Part shown: one piece after another, positions 7,801 to 16,269 of the stretch
Layout of the letters: each line of letters opens with the position of its first letter
Numbering within the stretch: position 1 is the first letter of the stretch
NCBI RefSeq assembly: GCF_003382275.1
Contig: NZ_QTJX01000005.1
Span: 1-64,000 of the forward strand
DNA: 64,000 nucleotides
Source of the DNA: Flagellimonas nanhaiensis
GTDB taxonomy: Bacteria > Bacteroidota > Bacteroidia > Flavobacteriales > Flavobacteriaceae
Direction: 5' to 3'
Notes under the pieces: model-generated
Database searches by the model: none
What the model was told of the DNA's origin: nothing
What the model saw: only the letters and a program-made list of their open reading frames with translations
Made by a program: the position numbers and the translations under genes

Positions 7801-8098
7801 GTCACTGTACGGTTTTGGAGACGGAAAGTTAAATGAGTTTGCCGTTGAAGATGGAAGTTGGACTCGTTTAAGGGAGCTGTCTTTGTCCTATACCTTAAAT
7901 TCCGAGAAGTTTAGAAAGGCTACAGGCTTGAGTTCAGTGCAGTTTACAGCATCTGGCCGTAACTTGATCATTTGGACCGATGTGGTCGGAATTGACCCCG
8001 ATATCAACCAGTTTGGTGTGGGTAGAGCACGTGGATTGGATTATTTCTCCAACCCTGGATCAAGAACATATGCTTTTGGAATCAATTTTAATTTTTAA
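4862..8098 (+). CDS. SusC/RagA-type TonB-dependent outer-membrane transporter
   Basis: Outer-membrane importer energised by TonB-ExbBD (1078 aa). A signal peptide (MKKTFFSLILFLLGLTVVSA, cleaved before QQ) is followed by the carboxypeptidase-regulatory-like domain (about 22-98: VSGNISDETGPLPGASVVVK ... DFDGNYSI), which marks SusC relatives. Then come the TonB-box region DEVVVTALG (about 99-107), the plug (about 115-230, IQIRGTSSL, PLIVVDGIPL) and a 22-strand barrel ending in Tyr-Ala-Phe-Gly-Ile-Asn-Phe-Asn-Phe with terminal Phe. It precedes its SusD partner by 13 bp. Downstream genes handle N-acyl and gamma-glutamyl amino acids, so the substrate may be a peptide or modified amino acid; this is inferred from context only. 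Confidence 0.93.
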   Translation: MKKTFFSLILFLLGLTVVSAQQTVSGNISDETGPLPGASVVVKGTTTGTTTDFDGNYSISVEAGQTLVFTYVGYGTQELVVSAETTTMNVVLIEDAQALDEVVVTALGFVEQRDKMASTYSKIDSDKLVQPVENKIIDGIAGKAAGVSINATSGDPGAGSNIQIRGTSSLSGSSQPLIVVDGIPLNNDNLAGSGDSDQSAGVSQQSRLNDINPEDIESFQVFKGASAGALYGSRALNGVIVITTKKGKPGKFNVNYSTGVSIDKISYEHPLQTVFGQGNGGSYSPTAQRSWGDRISERSGGADDVDTSGQFFESLVSDNIIYPITQKNSTDIFTNRNFDQVFQSGVTFDNKVSVSSGNEKGTYYISAAHVNQDGIIKSSYYKKTNFTINLTQNLTDKLRTNFKANYVHTGSNRTQQGSNTAGLYLGLLRTPPDFDQSDYIGNYHSSSGSITPNRHRGYRRYLANSDNVIYNNPLWTVNEQKSTAKVNRLIGTGEVSYQWNDNISTILRGGVDFYVDTRVYFFPYYTAGAARRYGLLNDETINNEEYNGDLITNFNYKLAKDLNTNVIVGFGINDRRRKRIFTEADNFIANFRSPLDAAELSARENVGSETTRTSRRNIRFYGTANFDYADQLIVQLGGAYEKHSVLPASDNGFFYPSAELGWTFTKAMKNPGPLSFGKLRFAYGQVANVPIAHREQTVFEVGTFSSFSDQIALENFGGGFQLDERLGNSNLKPEIKTEYEVGLDLRFLRNRLGLSTTYYTNKTEDVLLDLALVPSLGFDEIYANGATIENDGLEIEFRYDFLRKQDWKGSIALNYSTNENVVRGVTGEGEFIQEFSEGSSIQSVAIDGEPLGVLYTQGALRDASGNLVLDANGFPQVDTGGNLIVGDPNPDWRGGLQFDLSYKNLALAASFDTSQGNDLAQRTRFILSFFGTHADVGKTITLEEDLVNFDGDVFPAGSVVRGNVGNFGGGNVLLDEEYYTSLYGFGDGKLNEFAVEDGSWTRLRELSLSYTLNSEKFRKATGLSSVQFTASGRNLIIWTDVVGIDPDINQFGVGRARGLDYFSNPGSRTYAFGINFNF

Positions 8099-8111
8099 TT
8101 CGTAGGAAATT

Positions 8112-9533
8112 ATGAAATCTAGATATAAAATAATTTTATCATTGATTTTTCTAGTATCGGCAACCGCATGTGACGAATACTTAGATGTAAATGATAATCC
8201 TAATCAATTAGTGGAGGTTCCTTCAGGGGATTTGTTACTTGGAGGAACATTATTGGCCAATGCTCAGGTACAACAAGGGCAACTGGCTAGGACAAGCATG
8301 TATTATACAGGAGGTTTAATTGGATTGCAGCTGGTGCAGCAGACCCTATATAATTATGATTATACCCCTGGTGATTCCAATGCGGTTTGGGGACATTTGT
8401 ACAATGGAATATTGGTTCAGAACAAAGAGATCCGTAGACTTTCTCCAGATGTTGGACTATTGCAGGGCATTATTGATGTAAATGAAGCTTTGGCAGTAGG
8501 TACGGCCGCATCCTTGTTTGGAGATATTCCTTATTCCACTGCCACTCCAGATAATCCTGGAGTAGATTCTGAAGATCCTACTTTGGATGGCCAGGCAGAT
8601 GTTTATGCAGCACTACAAACCTTGTTGGATAATGCCATACCAAAATTGCAAAACGGTTCAACCACAAGTGTTACTGATAGTCAAGATTACTATTTTGGAG
8701 GTGATGCGGATAGTTGGATAGCTGCTGCATATACCTTAAAGGCTCGCTACTATTTGCAGACCAAACAGTATGCACAGGCATTGGCAAATGTGGTAAATGG
8801 AATTAACAGTGCTTCGGGAACCATGTATTACAATCCAATTGGAGATGTTCCTGGGAACAGTAACATTCTGTTCAACTTTGTTAACAGTAGTAGAGCGGGT
8901 GATATGACTGGCGAAGGAACTTTTTATAGAGATTTAATGGATCCTGATAATGCAGGTAGTAGAAATAATGCAAAAACAGACGAAACCGCACGTAGAAACT
9001 ATTCCTTTATCAGTGGAGATGGAAATCAGTCTGGAGGAATAGATGATGCTACTACGCCAATGAAATTGGTGAGCTATGAAGAGAACATTCTTATCTGGGC
9101 CGAATGCTTGCTAAGGGCAAACAACGATGTTCAGGGAGCCATAGACAAATTGAACGAGTTGAGAGCCTACTTAAATACTGGAGCCGCTTTTAACCTGATC
9201 AATGGAGATGAGACCTTCCTTTATGATGCCTATGTGCTGGCTGATTTTGAAGCGGGAGGTATGGAGAATGCCGATAACATTGCTACGGATCGTGCAGTAA
9301 TGCGGGAAATTATTGAAGAGCGATACGTGACTGGTTTTAGTACTTATATGCCTTTCAATGATGCAAGAAGATTGCGTGCCGAAACGGACGTTTTGGTGCC
9401 CTTCCCACTAAACAATGCTACTACGACAGTTAATCCACAGCGTTTTTTATACGCTCAAGACGAGATTAACAACAATAGCAATTTACCAGACCCAATTCCG
9501 GATTTGTTCACGCCAACTCCGGTAAACCAATAG
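8112..9533 (+). CDS. SusD/RagB-like surface lipoprotein (SusD_2 type)
   Basis: Ligand-binding lid of the SusC transporter (473 aa). The lipoprotein signal MKSRYKIILSLIFLVSATAC has its lipobox Cys at residue 20, and the mature protein starts DEYLDVNDNPNQL. D-x-N-x-N-P-N near the N terminus and the helical TPR-like region with AAAYTLKARYYLQTKQYAQA (about 210-230) are typical of the shorter SusD-homologue family paired with SusC. It also has the C-terminal FNDARRLRAETD block. Ends 49 bp before a terminator hairpin, so the SusCD pair can form its own transcript. Exported to the cell surface by lipidation. Confidence 0.9.
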   Translation: MKSRYKIILSLIFLVSATACDEYLDVNDNPNQLVEVPSGDLLLGGTLLANAQVQQGQLARTSMYYTGGLIGLQLVQQTLYNYDYTPGDSNAVWGHLYNGILVQNKEIRRLSPDVGLLQGIIDVNEALAVGTAASLFGDIPYSTATPDNPGVDSEDPTLDGQADVYAALQTLLDNAIPKLQNGSTTSVTDSQDYYFGGDADSWIAAAYTLKARYYLQTKQYAQALANVVNGINSASGTMYYNPIGDVPGNSNILFNFVNSSRAGDMTGEGTFYRDLMDPDNAGSRNNAKTDETARRNYSFISGDGNQSGGIDDATTPMKLVSYEENILIWAECLLRANNDVQGAIDKLNELRAYLNTGAAFNLINGDETFLYDAYVLADFEAGGMENADNIATDRAVMREIIEERYVTGFSTYMPFNDARRLRAETDVLVPFPLNNATTTVNPQRFLYAQDEINNNSNLPDPIPDLFTPTPVNQ

Positions 9534-9581
9534 ACTTGAAAGTTGTTCTTGTTTAGATACAGTTTGAGTTAGTTTAGTTAT

Positions 9582-9617
9582 GAAAGGCTACTTAATTTCT
9601 GATTAAGTGGCCTTTCT
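9582..9617 (+). terminator. Terminator after the SusCD pair
   Basis: GAAAGGCTACTTAAT at 9582-9596 pairs with ATTAAGTGGCCTTTC at 9602-9616 (14 of 15 pairs counting one G-T wobble) around TTCTG, followed by TTT. It separates susCD from the catabolic genes, which implies attenuation or a separate promoter for the latter. Confidence 0.75.
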
Positions 9618-9652
9618 TTAAATTGTTGCATAATTCAAATACATAATTTTAA

Positions 9653-11203
9653 GTGAAAAGGGTTGTTTTCTTGTTCTGTGCCATCCTTCTCTTCCTTTCC
9701 TGTTCAAAAAAGAAGATTGAAGCTGATATTTTGATAACCAAGGGTACGGTGTATACAGGTCTATCAGAAACACCATCAATGCTTGATATCGCCATCAAGG
9801 ATGACCGAATAGTTTTTTTGGGCACAGTAGAAGAAGTTCAGATTAGTACCAAAAAAACAATTGATGCTTCCGGAAAAATTGTTTGCCCAGGTTTCATAGA
9901 CCCGCATACCCATGCAGATAGGGATTTGGTAAATGAAAACACAGCGCACAACAAACCGTTCCTCTTTCAAGGAGTAACCACTGTGGTTGTGGGCAATGAC
10001 GGTGATAGCTTCTATCCTACGGAGGACTATAGTAAATTGTACAACTCCCATGGCATCGGTACCAACGCAATCTTATTGGTTGGGCATGGAACTGTTCGAG
10101 ATGAGGTAATGGGTAAGAGTGACAGGCTCCCAACGGAAGACGAGCTCAAGAAAATGGAAGAACTGGTGCAGCAAGAAATGGATGCAGGTGTCTTTGGTAT
10201 ATCAACAGGCCTTTACTATGCTCCAGGGAGCTACTCAAATACTGAAGAAGTTGTAGCCTTATCAAAAATCGTTGCCAATAATAACGGAATTTATGACACC
10301 CATCTCAGGGACGAAAGCTCATTTAGTGTTGGGTTGATAAATGCTGTTAAAGAGGCCATATCAATTGGTAGGGAAACCGGAGTCCCAATTCACATCTCCC
10401 ATATTAAATGTTTGGGGAAAGATGTTTGGGGAAAAAGTGAAGAAATAATCAAGCTGGTGGAAGATGCCAGAGGTGAAGGAATTGAGGTGACTGCAAATCA
10501 ATATCCCTATGATGCATCCGCAACAAGTTTAAAAGCTGCTGTTGTGCCTAGATGGGCAGAAAGCGGTGGATTGGATTCCTTGTTTTTCAGACTTCAAGAC
10601 CCAAAACTGAATAAAAAGATTCTGGAGGAAACCAATACCAACATCGAACGAAGAGGAGGTCCTTCCAAATTATTGATAGTCAAACACCCTGACTCTTCTA
10701 TTGTGGGACAAAACCTTGATGAATTAGCACTGAAATTTAAAATGTCATCAGAAGAATCCGTATATGAAATATTAAAAAATGGAAATGCCAAGGTAGTTTC
10801 CTTCAACATGGAAAAATCGGATATACACAATTTCATGACCCAGCAATGGGTTGTAACAGGGTCAGATGGTAACATGGGCCATCCAAGAAAATACGGTTCC
10901 TTTCCAAGAAAATATGCCAAATATGTAAAAAAGGACAGCATAATTGGCCTGGCAACTTTTATTAACAACAGCACCTATAAAACAGCCCAAATATTTAAGG
11001 TTCCAGAGAGAGGAGCTATAAAAAAAGGCTATTATGCAGATGTAATAGTTTTTGATCCGGACCAATTCCAGGATCAAGCTACCTATTCGAATGCTTTTGA
11101 ACTTTCAAGTGGTTTGTCCCATAGTATAATCAATGGGAGAATTGCAGTAGAAGAAGGCACTTTTACAGGTATGCGAAACGGAAAAGTTCTTTCCAAAGAG
11201 TAA
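9653..11203 (+). CDS. N-acyl-D-amino-acid deacylase-like amidohydrolase (lipoprotein)
   Basis: Hydrolyses N-acylated D-amino acids (D-aminoacylase group of the amidohydrolase superfamily). GTG start; the signal MKRVVFLFCAILLFLSCSKK has a lipobox Cys at 17, so the protein sits on a membrane outside the cytoplasm. TIM-barrel metal site: DPHTHAD (about 83-89) carries the first His pair, HLRDE (about 218) and ISHIKC (about 249) carry further metal-binding His, and VTGSDGNMGHP (about 401) supplies the catalytic Asp. The family-typical GSFPRKYAKYV follows. The N- and C-terminal beta-sandwich segments (ILITKGTVYTG, KGYYADVIVFDP) are intact. Length 516 aa is normal. It lies between SusD and an aminotransferase; substrates could be N-acyl-D-amino acids or dipeptides. 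Confidence 0.85.
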   Translation: MKRVVFLFCAILLFLSCSKKKIEADILITKGTVYTGLSETPSMLDIAIKDDRIVFLGTVEEVQISTKKTIDASGKIVCPGFIDPHTHADRDLVNENTAHNKPFLFQGVTTVVVGNDGDSFYPTEDYSKLYNSHGIGTNAILLVGHGTVRDEVMGKSDRLPTEDELKKMEELVQQEMDAGVFGISTGLYYAPGSYSNTEEVVALSKIVANNNGIYDTHLRDESSFSVGLINAVKEAISIGRETGVPIHISHIKCLGKDVWGKSEEIIKLVEDARGEGIEVTANQYPYDASATSLKAAVVPRWAESGGLDSLFFRLQDPKLNKKILEETNTNIERRGGPSKLLIVKHPDSSIVGQNLDELALKFKMSSEESVYEILKNGNAKVVSFNMEKSDIHNFMTQQWVVTGSDGNMGHPRKYGSFPRKYAKYVKKDSIIGLATFINNSTYKTAQIFKVPERGAIKKGYYADVIVFDPDQFQDQATYSNAFELSSGLSHSIINGRIAVEEGTFTGMRNGKVLSKE

Positions 11204-11239
11204 CAAACAACATAATCCAATTATTTTAACAGTTTAGAT

Positions 11240-12514
11240 ATGATAGATCTAGATTCAACAATGGGGAAGGTAAAACCCTCGGCTACTTTGGCGATCAATG
11301 AATTGTCCGCCGAGATTATTTCCCAAGGGAAGGAGGTATTTAGGCTAGGTTTTGGTCAATCTCCGTTCCCAGTGCCCACAAAGATTGTGGAGGCATTGAA
11401 AAAAAATGCACATCAAAAAGACTATTTGCCGGTGCAAGGTCTCTATGAACTTCGTGAAGAAATTGGTAACTACTTCAAAAGAAATTATCAGTTGCAAGTA
11501 AATGCCAATAGCATTTTGGTGGGTCCAGGCTCAAAGGAATTGATATACAATTTTCAGGTGGCCTGCTCATTTGATGAGTTGTTGTTGCCAACCCCAAGTT
11601 GGGTGTCCTATGAACCCCAAGCCTTTCTGAACAATCATACAGTGAAATGGCTTCCTACATTGGAGACCAACGGATGGAAATTGGACCCAAAAGCTTTGGA
11701 AGAACACTGTAAAAAGGATACTGACAAAAAAAGGGTCCTCATATTGAACTACCCTTCCAACCCTCTGGGAAACACGTATTCAGATGCAGAATTGGAGGAT
11801 TTGGCTCATATGTTAAGGAAGGAGGAAATCCTTGTCATTGCAGATGAAATTTATGGAGAGGTCCATCATGAAGGAAACCATCAGACCATTGCCAAATTTT
11901 ACCCTGAAGGTACTATCATTAGTACGGGACTTAGCAAATGGGCCGGTGCGGGTGGCTGGCGTTTTGGAATTTTTGTGTTCCCAGAAGAATTGACCTATAT
12001 CCAAAAAGCAATGGCCGTAGTGGCCAGTGAGACATTCACTTCGGTAAGTGCACCTATACAATATGCCGCCATAGAAGCTTACAAGGAGGACGAATCCTTA
12101 AAGGAATACCTCAATGCATCAAGAAAGATTCTGAAGGCGGTAGGACACTATGTGTATACCGAACTGACCAAACTAGGTGTTACGATGCCAAAACCGGAAG
12201 GCGGATTTTATCTATATCCCAATTTTGGAAAATGGAAATCCCAAATCATTTCCAAAGGGATAGATTCGAGTGAGGAATTTTGTCAAATTCTATTGAACGA
12301 AACTGGGGTGGCACTGCTTCCGGGGACAGCTTTTGGACATCCTAAGGACTGCTTTTCAGCTCGACTTTCCTATGTTGATTTTGATGGAGAAAAGTTTCTG
12401 GTATTCATGAGGAAACACCCTGAAACCAAAATTGATAATGACATAATTGAACAACAATGCCCAAGAATTTCTTTGGCCGTAAAAAAGATTGCTTCATGGA
12501 TTTTAACTTTATAA
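11240..12514 (+). CDS. PLP-dependent class I/II aminotransferase
   Basis: Transfers an amino group from an amino acid to a 2-oxo acid in the cytoplasm (424 aa, no signal). Fold-type I markers: the phosphate-binding GPGSKELIYNF (about 92), NYPSNPLG (about 175), ADEIYGE (about 207), the lysine that binds PLP in STGLSKWAGAGGWRFG (about 232) and the carboxylate-binding Arg in ARLSYVDFDG (about 374). It is closest in pattern to aspartate/aromatic aminotransferases. Its last 19 bp overlap the next gene when that gene starts at 12496, so the two are translationally coupled. Likely processes amino acids released by the neighbouring deacylase and gamma-glutamyltransferase. Confidence 0.85.
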   Translation: MIDLDSTMGKVKPSATLAINELSAEIISQGKEVFRLGFGQSPFPVPTKIVEALKKNAHQKDYLPVQGLYELREEIGNYFKRNYQLQVNANSILVGPGSKELIYNFQVACSFDELLLPTPSWVSYEPQAFLNNHTVKWLPTLETNGWKLDPKALEEHCKKDTDKKRVLILNYPSNPLGNTYSDAELEDLAHMLRKEEILVIADEIYGEVHHEGNHQTIAKFYPEGTIISTGLSKWAGAGGWRFGIFVFPEELTYIQKAMAVVASETFTSVSAPIQYAAIEAYKEDESLKEYLNASRKILKAVGHYVYTELTKLGVTMPKPEGGFYLYPNFGKWKSQIISKGIDSSEEFCQILLNETGVALLPGTAFGHPKDCFSARLSYVDFDGEKFLVFMRKHPETKIDNDIIEQQCPRISLAVKKIASWILTL

Positions 12515-14127
12515 GAAAATGGGTCGTGGGATATTTGGTGATGATAATGGTCCTTTCCTGTTCCACAAAAGAGAAGAATGTTCTTGGTGTAGTGTCTTCA
12601 GCTACCCCTGAAGCTTCAAAGGTCGGTGAACAAATCTTGAAAATGGGAGGAAACTCCTTCGATGCGGCTGTCGCCGTTTCCTTTGCACTAGCAGTTACCG
12701 AACCAGCCATGTCAGGTTTGGGCGGCGGCACACAAATACTGCTTTCTACTAAAAACCAAACTCCTGTGGCAATTAATGGGACAACTTTTTCACCACGTGG
12801 CACTCTAGTGGACAGCCAGGATACCTTATCCTATCATCGAAGAAGCACGGTGCCCTCCACCGTAAAGGTTTTGGACTACTTGTACCGTAATTATGGCAGT
12901 GGAAACGTTTCATGGGAAGAATTACTTCAACCAGCCATTGAACTTGCCGAAAAGGGCTATGAAGTTGGACCGTTTAGGAGCAAGGTATATCAGAAGTATG
13001 GTGATAGATTAAAGAGCAGTCCTTTTGGGACTGATCTTTTCTTGTTGCAAGGTGAAGTGCCAAAATCTGGGCAAAAAATCAAGCAACAAGTGTTGGCCAA
13101 AACTTTGAGAAGATTGGCTACCCATGGTGCAGATGATTTTTATAAAGGTGAAATAGCCAATACCATAGCTGAAGATATGCAGAAAAATGGAGGCTGGATT
13201 AGTTTAAAAGATCTTGAGGAATTTCCAGAACCCAAAGTGTTGGAACCATTGACCATACAATACGGGGAGCATAGAGTATATTCACAACCCCCACCTTGCG
13301 GCGGATGGACCGCTCTTTTGATATTGGAATTGTTGGAACAAAAAATACAAAATCAAGAATGGGATAAAAATGCTTTGATCGAGGCACTTTACTTGGGCCA
13401 GAATGATAGAAGGCTAAATCCCGTCACTGATCTCATTGAATATGACAGCCTAGTTGAGACGAAATTGGGCAAAGACCATATTGAAAAATTAATGGAGATA
13501 GGTCCCGATTCAATAAAGGTTAGTGAAGTACAAGAAAAGAAAACTGGGGAAACCACACATTTTTCCATTGTGGACAACCAAGGCAATGCCATTGCCGTTA
13601 CGGCTAGTATCAATGCCTACTTTGGTTCATTGGCTGCCTCCGAGAAGCTGGGTTTTTTGTACAATTCCTACATGGACGACTTTGTGTTTGAAAAACCTGA
13701 ACATCCCTTCGCTTTGCGCCCAAATGCGATGGCCTATTCCTCAATGTCGCCAACTATTGTTCAAAAAAATGCAGAGAATGTTTTGGTAATTGGCAGTCCG
13801 GGAAGTTCAAGAATCATCTCAACAGTGGCCCAACTTACTGCCAAGTGGATCAATCAAAAGGATATTACGGCACTTATTTCTTCAAATAGAATACATGTCA
13901 ACAGAAAAAGGGTGTATTTGGAGAAAAAGAGCGATACTTTGGAAATAAACAATGACTTGATAAAAAAATATGACCTTGAGTTCCGTGTTCCTGATGAAAG
14001 CCTGATCCTAAAGGATGGATTGAACCCTTACTATGGTGGGGTCCATGCTATTGCCAAAGAAGACTCTGTATGGATTGGAGCTGCAGACCCTAGAAGGGAT
14101 GGACTCTACATTACCGTTTTTGATTAA
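12496..14127 (+). CDS. ggt: Gamma-glutamyltransferase family lipoprotein
   Basis: N-terminal-nucleophile hydrolase that cleaves or transfers gamma-glutamyl groups. The start at 12496 gives a lipoprotein signal MDFNFIRKWVVGYLVMIMVLSCSTK; the longer reading from 12457 adds 13 residues before it. Family blocks: MGGNSFDAAVAVSFALAVTEP and GLGGG near the N terminus; the self-processing site TTHFSIVDNQGNAIAVT, whose first or second Thr becomes the catalytic N terminus of the small subunit; and IGSPGSSRII near the C terminus. Odd point: where most GGTs have an R-E-x-A-P segment contacting the substrate carboxylate, this one reads NGTTFSPRG, so substrate choice may differ. Anchored in the periplasm or outer membrane. 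Confidence 0.87.
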   Translation: MDFNFIRKWVVGYLVMIMVLSCSTKEKNVLGVVSSATPEASKVGEQILKMGGNSFDAAVAVSFALAVTEPAMSGLGGGTQILLSTKNQTPVAINGTTFSPRGTLVDSQDTLSYHRRSTVPSTVKVLDYLYRNYGSGNVSWEELLQPAIELAEKGYEVGPFRSKVYQKYGDRLKSSPFGTDLFLLQGEVPKSGQKIKQQVLAKTLRRLATHGADDFYKGEIANTIAEDMQKNGGWISLKDLEEFPEPKVLEPLTIQYGEHRVYSQPPPCGGWTALLILELLEQKIQNQEWDKNALIEALYLGQNDRRLNPVTDLIEYDSLVETKLGKDHIEKLMEIGPDSIKVSEVQEKKTGETTHFSIVDNQGNAIAVTASINAYFGSLAASEKLGFLYNSYMDDFVFEKPEHPFALRPNAMAYSSMSPTIVQKNAENVLVIGSPGSSRIISTVAQLTAKWINQKDITALISSNRIHVNRKRVYLEKKSDTLEINNDLIKKYDLEFRVPDESLILKDGLNPYYGGVHAIAKEDSVWIGAADPRRDGLYITVFD

Positions 14128-14144
14128 CCGATTTTGAAGTCCAA

Positions 14145-15290
14145 ATGATTTTAGAAACTGACTTTACACCGTGGTTCATCAGCATAGGAACCATCCTATT
14201 TGTAATATATCTCAACAGATTGGAGAACAGGTACATAAAAAGTATTCTGGATTGGTTTCCGGCTATTTTATTTGCCTACGTGATTCCAGCTGTGGTCAAC
14301 AAAACATTTGGATTTGATTTTTCCGGACATGCTATCCACGACTTTAGCAAGAATTACCTTATTCCGTTGGCTATCGTAGCTGTAATGGCAAGTTTATCCA
14401 TTGCCCAATTAAAAGCGATGGGATGGAGGCCAATTGCTCTTTTTGTTTCAGGTTCTGTGTGGATTGCCATTTTTCCAGTGGTCTTTATTTGGTTGAAAGG
14501 AGAAAGTTTTTTGGTTACTGAAGTGCTCGGGAACCAAGAGTATTGGAAAGGTGTTCCTCCAATTGTAGGGGGTTGGATAGGCGGGAGCACCAGTCAATTG
14601 GTACTAAAAGAATTGGTTGAGTGCCCAGAGGGAATTTTTCTGAACATTCTGGTCATTGACAATATCATGGTGAATATTTGGACAATTCTAATGTTCCAGG
14701 GAATCAAAAGAACCGATCTAGTGAACAAAAAGCTTGGAATATCAGACGATAAAAAACCACGATCAATTGATATGACAATGGGGAAGCAGATAAAACCTAT
14801 CTGGGTGGTTGCAATATTGTTGATTTGTGTGCTGATCATTAACGCCATAACTGACAATTTGGTCTACAAAATAATCCTACTCTCTATCATTGGAATGGGC
14901 CTGGGCAATTATCTCAAAAATTGGCCCTTTCAGTTTATTCTAAAACTAGGTGGAGTTTTGATAGTTGCGGTAATGGCAGTACTTGGCCTCAAGCTAAAAT
15001 TTGACCTGATTCAGATAAGTTCTGCGCTTGTCTGGTTTTTGGTCGTTTGGTTGATTGGGCATTTTTTGTTCATGTTACTCATATCCAAAATTCTTAATGT
15101 GAATTCAGTTTGGGTACCCATTGCCAGTATGGCCAACGTTGGGGGTATAGCCACAGCCCCCGCAGTTACAGCGGCCTATGAAAAAAAATGGATGCCCCAT
15201 GCCATCTTGTTGGCAGTTCTGAGCATGGCCACAGGAACATTTTGGGGAATGATCACCATTTTCTTCTTGCAGAAACTCTTTACAGGTTGA
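14145..15290 (+). CDS. DUF819 family membrane protein
   Basis: Polytopic inner-membrane protein (381 aa) with about ten hydrophobic segments, for example FISIGTILFVIYL, YLIPLAIVAVMASLSI and ALVWFLVVWLIGHFLFML. The C-terminal block MANVGGIATAPAVTAAY followed by W-M-P-H-A-I-L-L is the signature of DUF819. Members are uncharacterised but look like ion-coupled carriers with two inverted halves; IVGGWIGGSTSQLVL is the matching loop in the first half. Last gene of the locus, 17 bp after ggt. Inferred role: moves the amino acid or peptide product across the inner membrane. Confidence 0.8.
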   Translation: MILETDFTPWFISIGTILFVIYLNRLENRYIKSILDWFPAILFAYVIPAVVNKTFGFDFSGHAIHDFSKNYLIPLAIVAVMASLSIAQLKAMGWRPIALFVSGSVWIAIFPVVFIWLKGESFLVTEVLGNQEYWKGVPPIVGGWIGGSTSQLVLKELVECPEGIFLNILVIDNIMVNIWTILMFQGIKRTDLVNKKLGISDDKKPRSIDMTMGKQIKPIWVVAILLICVLIINAITDNLVYKIILLSIIGMGLGNYLKNWPFQFILKLGGVLIVAVMAVLGLKLKFDLIQISSALVWFLVVWLIGHFLFMLLISKILNVNSVWVPIASMANVGGIATAPAVTAAYEKKWMPHAILLAVLSMATGTFWGMITIFFLQKLFTG

Positions 15291-15363
15291 TTTTAAATCA
15301 AAAAATGGTTTGAAATCATCAGGCTAAGAAAGGGAAATTTAAAGCTCCAGGATTTCCCGAATG

Positions 15364-15377
15364 TTGATAAAAATCAT
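15364..15377 (+). promoter_or_regulatory. FNR-like box A
   Basis: TTGATAAAAATCAT, a 14-bp palindrome of the FNR form TTGAT-N4-ATCAA. The box centre is 50 bp before the usp ATG at 15421. A -7-like TAGCTTCA lies at 15400-15407, 29.5 bp from the centre. Confidence 0.65.
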
Positions 15378-15420
15378 TTCTCCTTACTACAAGAAGCTAT
15401 AGCTTCATCATAAAAAGGAC

Positions 15421-16266
15421 ATGGGGCCAATATTATATACAACTGACTTTTCGGACAATTCAATTGCCGCCATGAAGATGGCACATTCCCTTAGCAAAAA
15501 ATTGAATTCACAACTGATTTTGCTTCATGTGTTCGACCTAAAAGTAGCTTTGGTGACACCCTTGAGCGTGACCTACGCCAAAATGGAGAAGGAGGCATTT
15601 GAAAAGTACCATAAAAAGTTACAGGAATTCTACACAATGCATTTAGGGGAGGAACCAGAAAGCTCTACCAAGTTTGAAGTACGTGAAAATGCCATTATCA
15701 ATGATGCCATTGTGGAGACGATCAATGAGTATGGTGCGTCTATGGTGGTAATGGGATTGAAGGGGAAAAGTGCATTTAGGGAGGTGCTCATGGGAAGCAG
15801 CACCAAAGGGATGATAGACAAAAGTCCTTGTCCGGTGTTGGCCATACCTGAACCTATGGAAAAGTATACTTTCAAGAAAATTACCTATGCCACCGATTTT
15901 GAAGAAACAGATATCCAGGCCATGGATTGGTTGGTGCATAAACTTGCCAAACCTCTTGATTCCTTCATAAATATTCTTCATGTGGGCACTGCGGATGAGT
16001 ATGCCGGAGAGGACCAAATGCAATGGTTTGAGGAAATGCTGGGGCAAAAGGTCTCGTATCCAAAAATGGATTTCAGACTGGTACGTTCCGAGGATATCTT
16101 TGGTACCCTTTTATCTCAAGTTGAGGAATTGGATACAGATTTGGTGGTAATGCTGGAGCGTGAAAAATCAAGTTTCCTGGGATTTTTAACCCGGGAAGAT
16201 TTGGTGAAACGGATGATGTCCAAAGGAAATTTCCCCATTTTGAGCATGAATAAGGCCAATTTGTAA
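15421..16266 (+). CDS. Double-domain universal stress protein (Usp 1)
   Basis: Cytoplasmic 281 aa protein made of two UspA folds. Domain 1 (1-139) begins MGPILYTTDFSDNS, with Asp at the nucleotide site, and carries the ATP loop G-2x-G-9x-G-S in MGLKGKSAFREVLMGSS. Domain 2 (about 150-275, KITYATDFEETDIQA) has lost the glycine loop; MLEREKSSFLGFL stands in its place. UspA proteins are induced in growth arrest, low oxygen and energy shortage, and many bind ATP. It stands alone after the DUF819 gene and is preceded by FNR-like box A, which links it to the usp cluster further right. Confidence 0.88.
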   Translation: MGPILYTTDFSDNSIAAMKMAHSLSKKLNSQLILLHVFDLKVALVTPLSVTYAKMEKEAFEKYHKKLQEFYTMHLGEEPESSTKFEVRENAIINDAIVETINEYGASMVVMGLKGKSAFREVLMGSSTKGMIDKSPCPVLAIPEPMEKYTFKKITYATDFEETDIQAMDWLVHKLAKPLDSFINILHVGTADEYAGEDQMQWFEEMLGQKVSYPKMDFRLVRSEDIFGTLLSQVEELDTDLVVMLEREKSSFLGFLTREDLVKRMMSKGNFPILSMNKANL

Positions 16267-16269
16267 CCC

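Noticed and set aside
12405..12803. A minus-strand open frame across the aminotransferase/ggt junction
   Set aside because: Shadow of two well-supported genes; its translation has no protein-like motifs.
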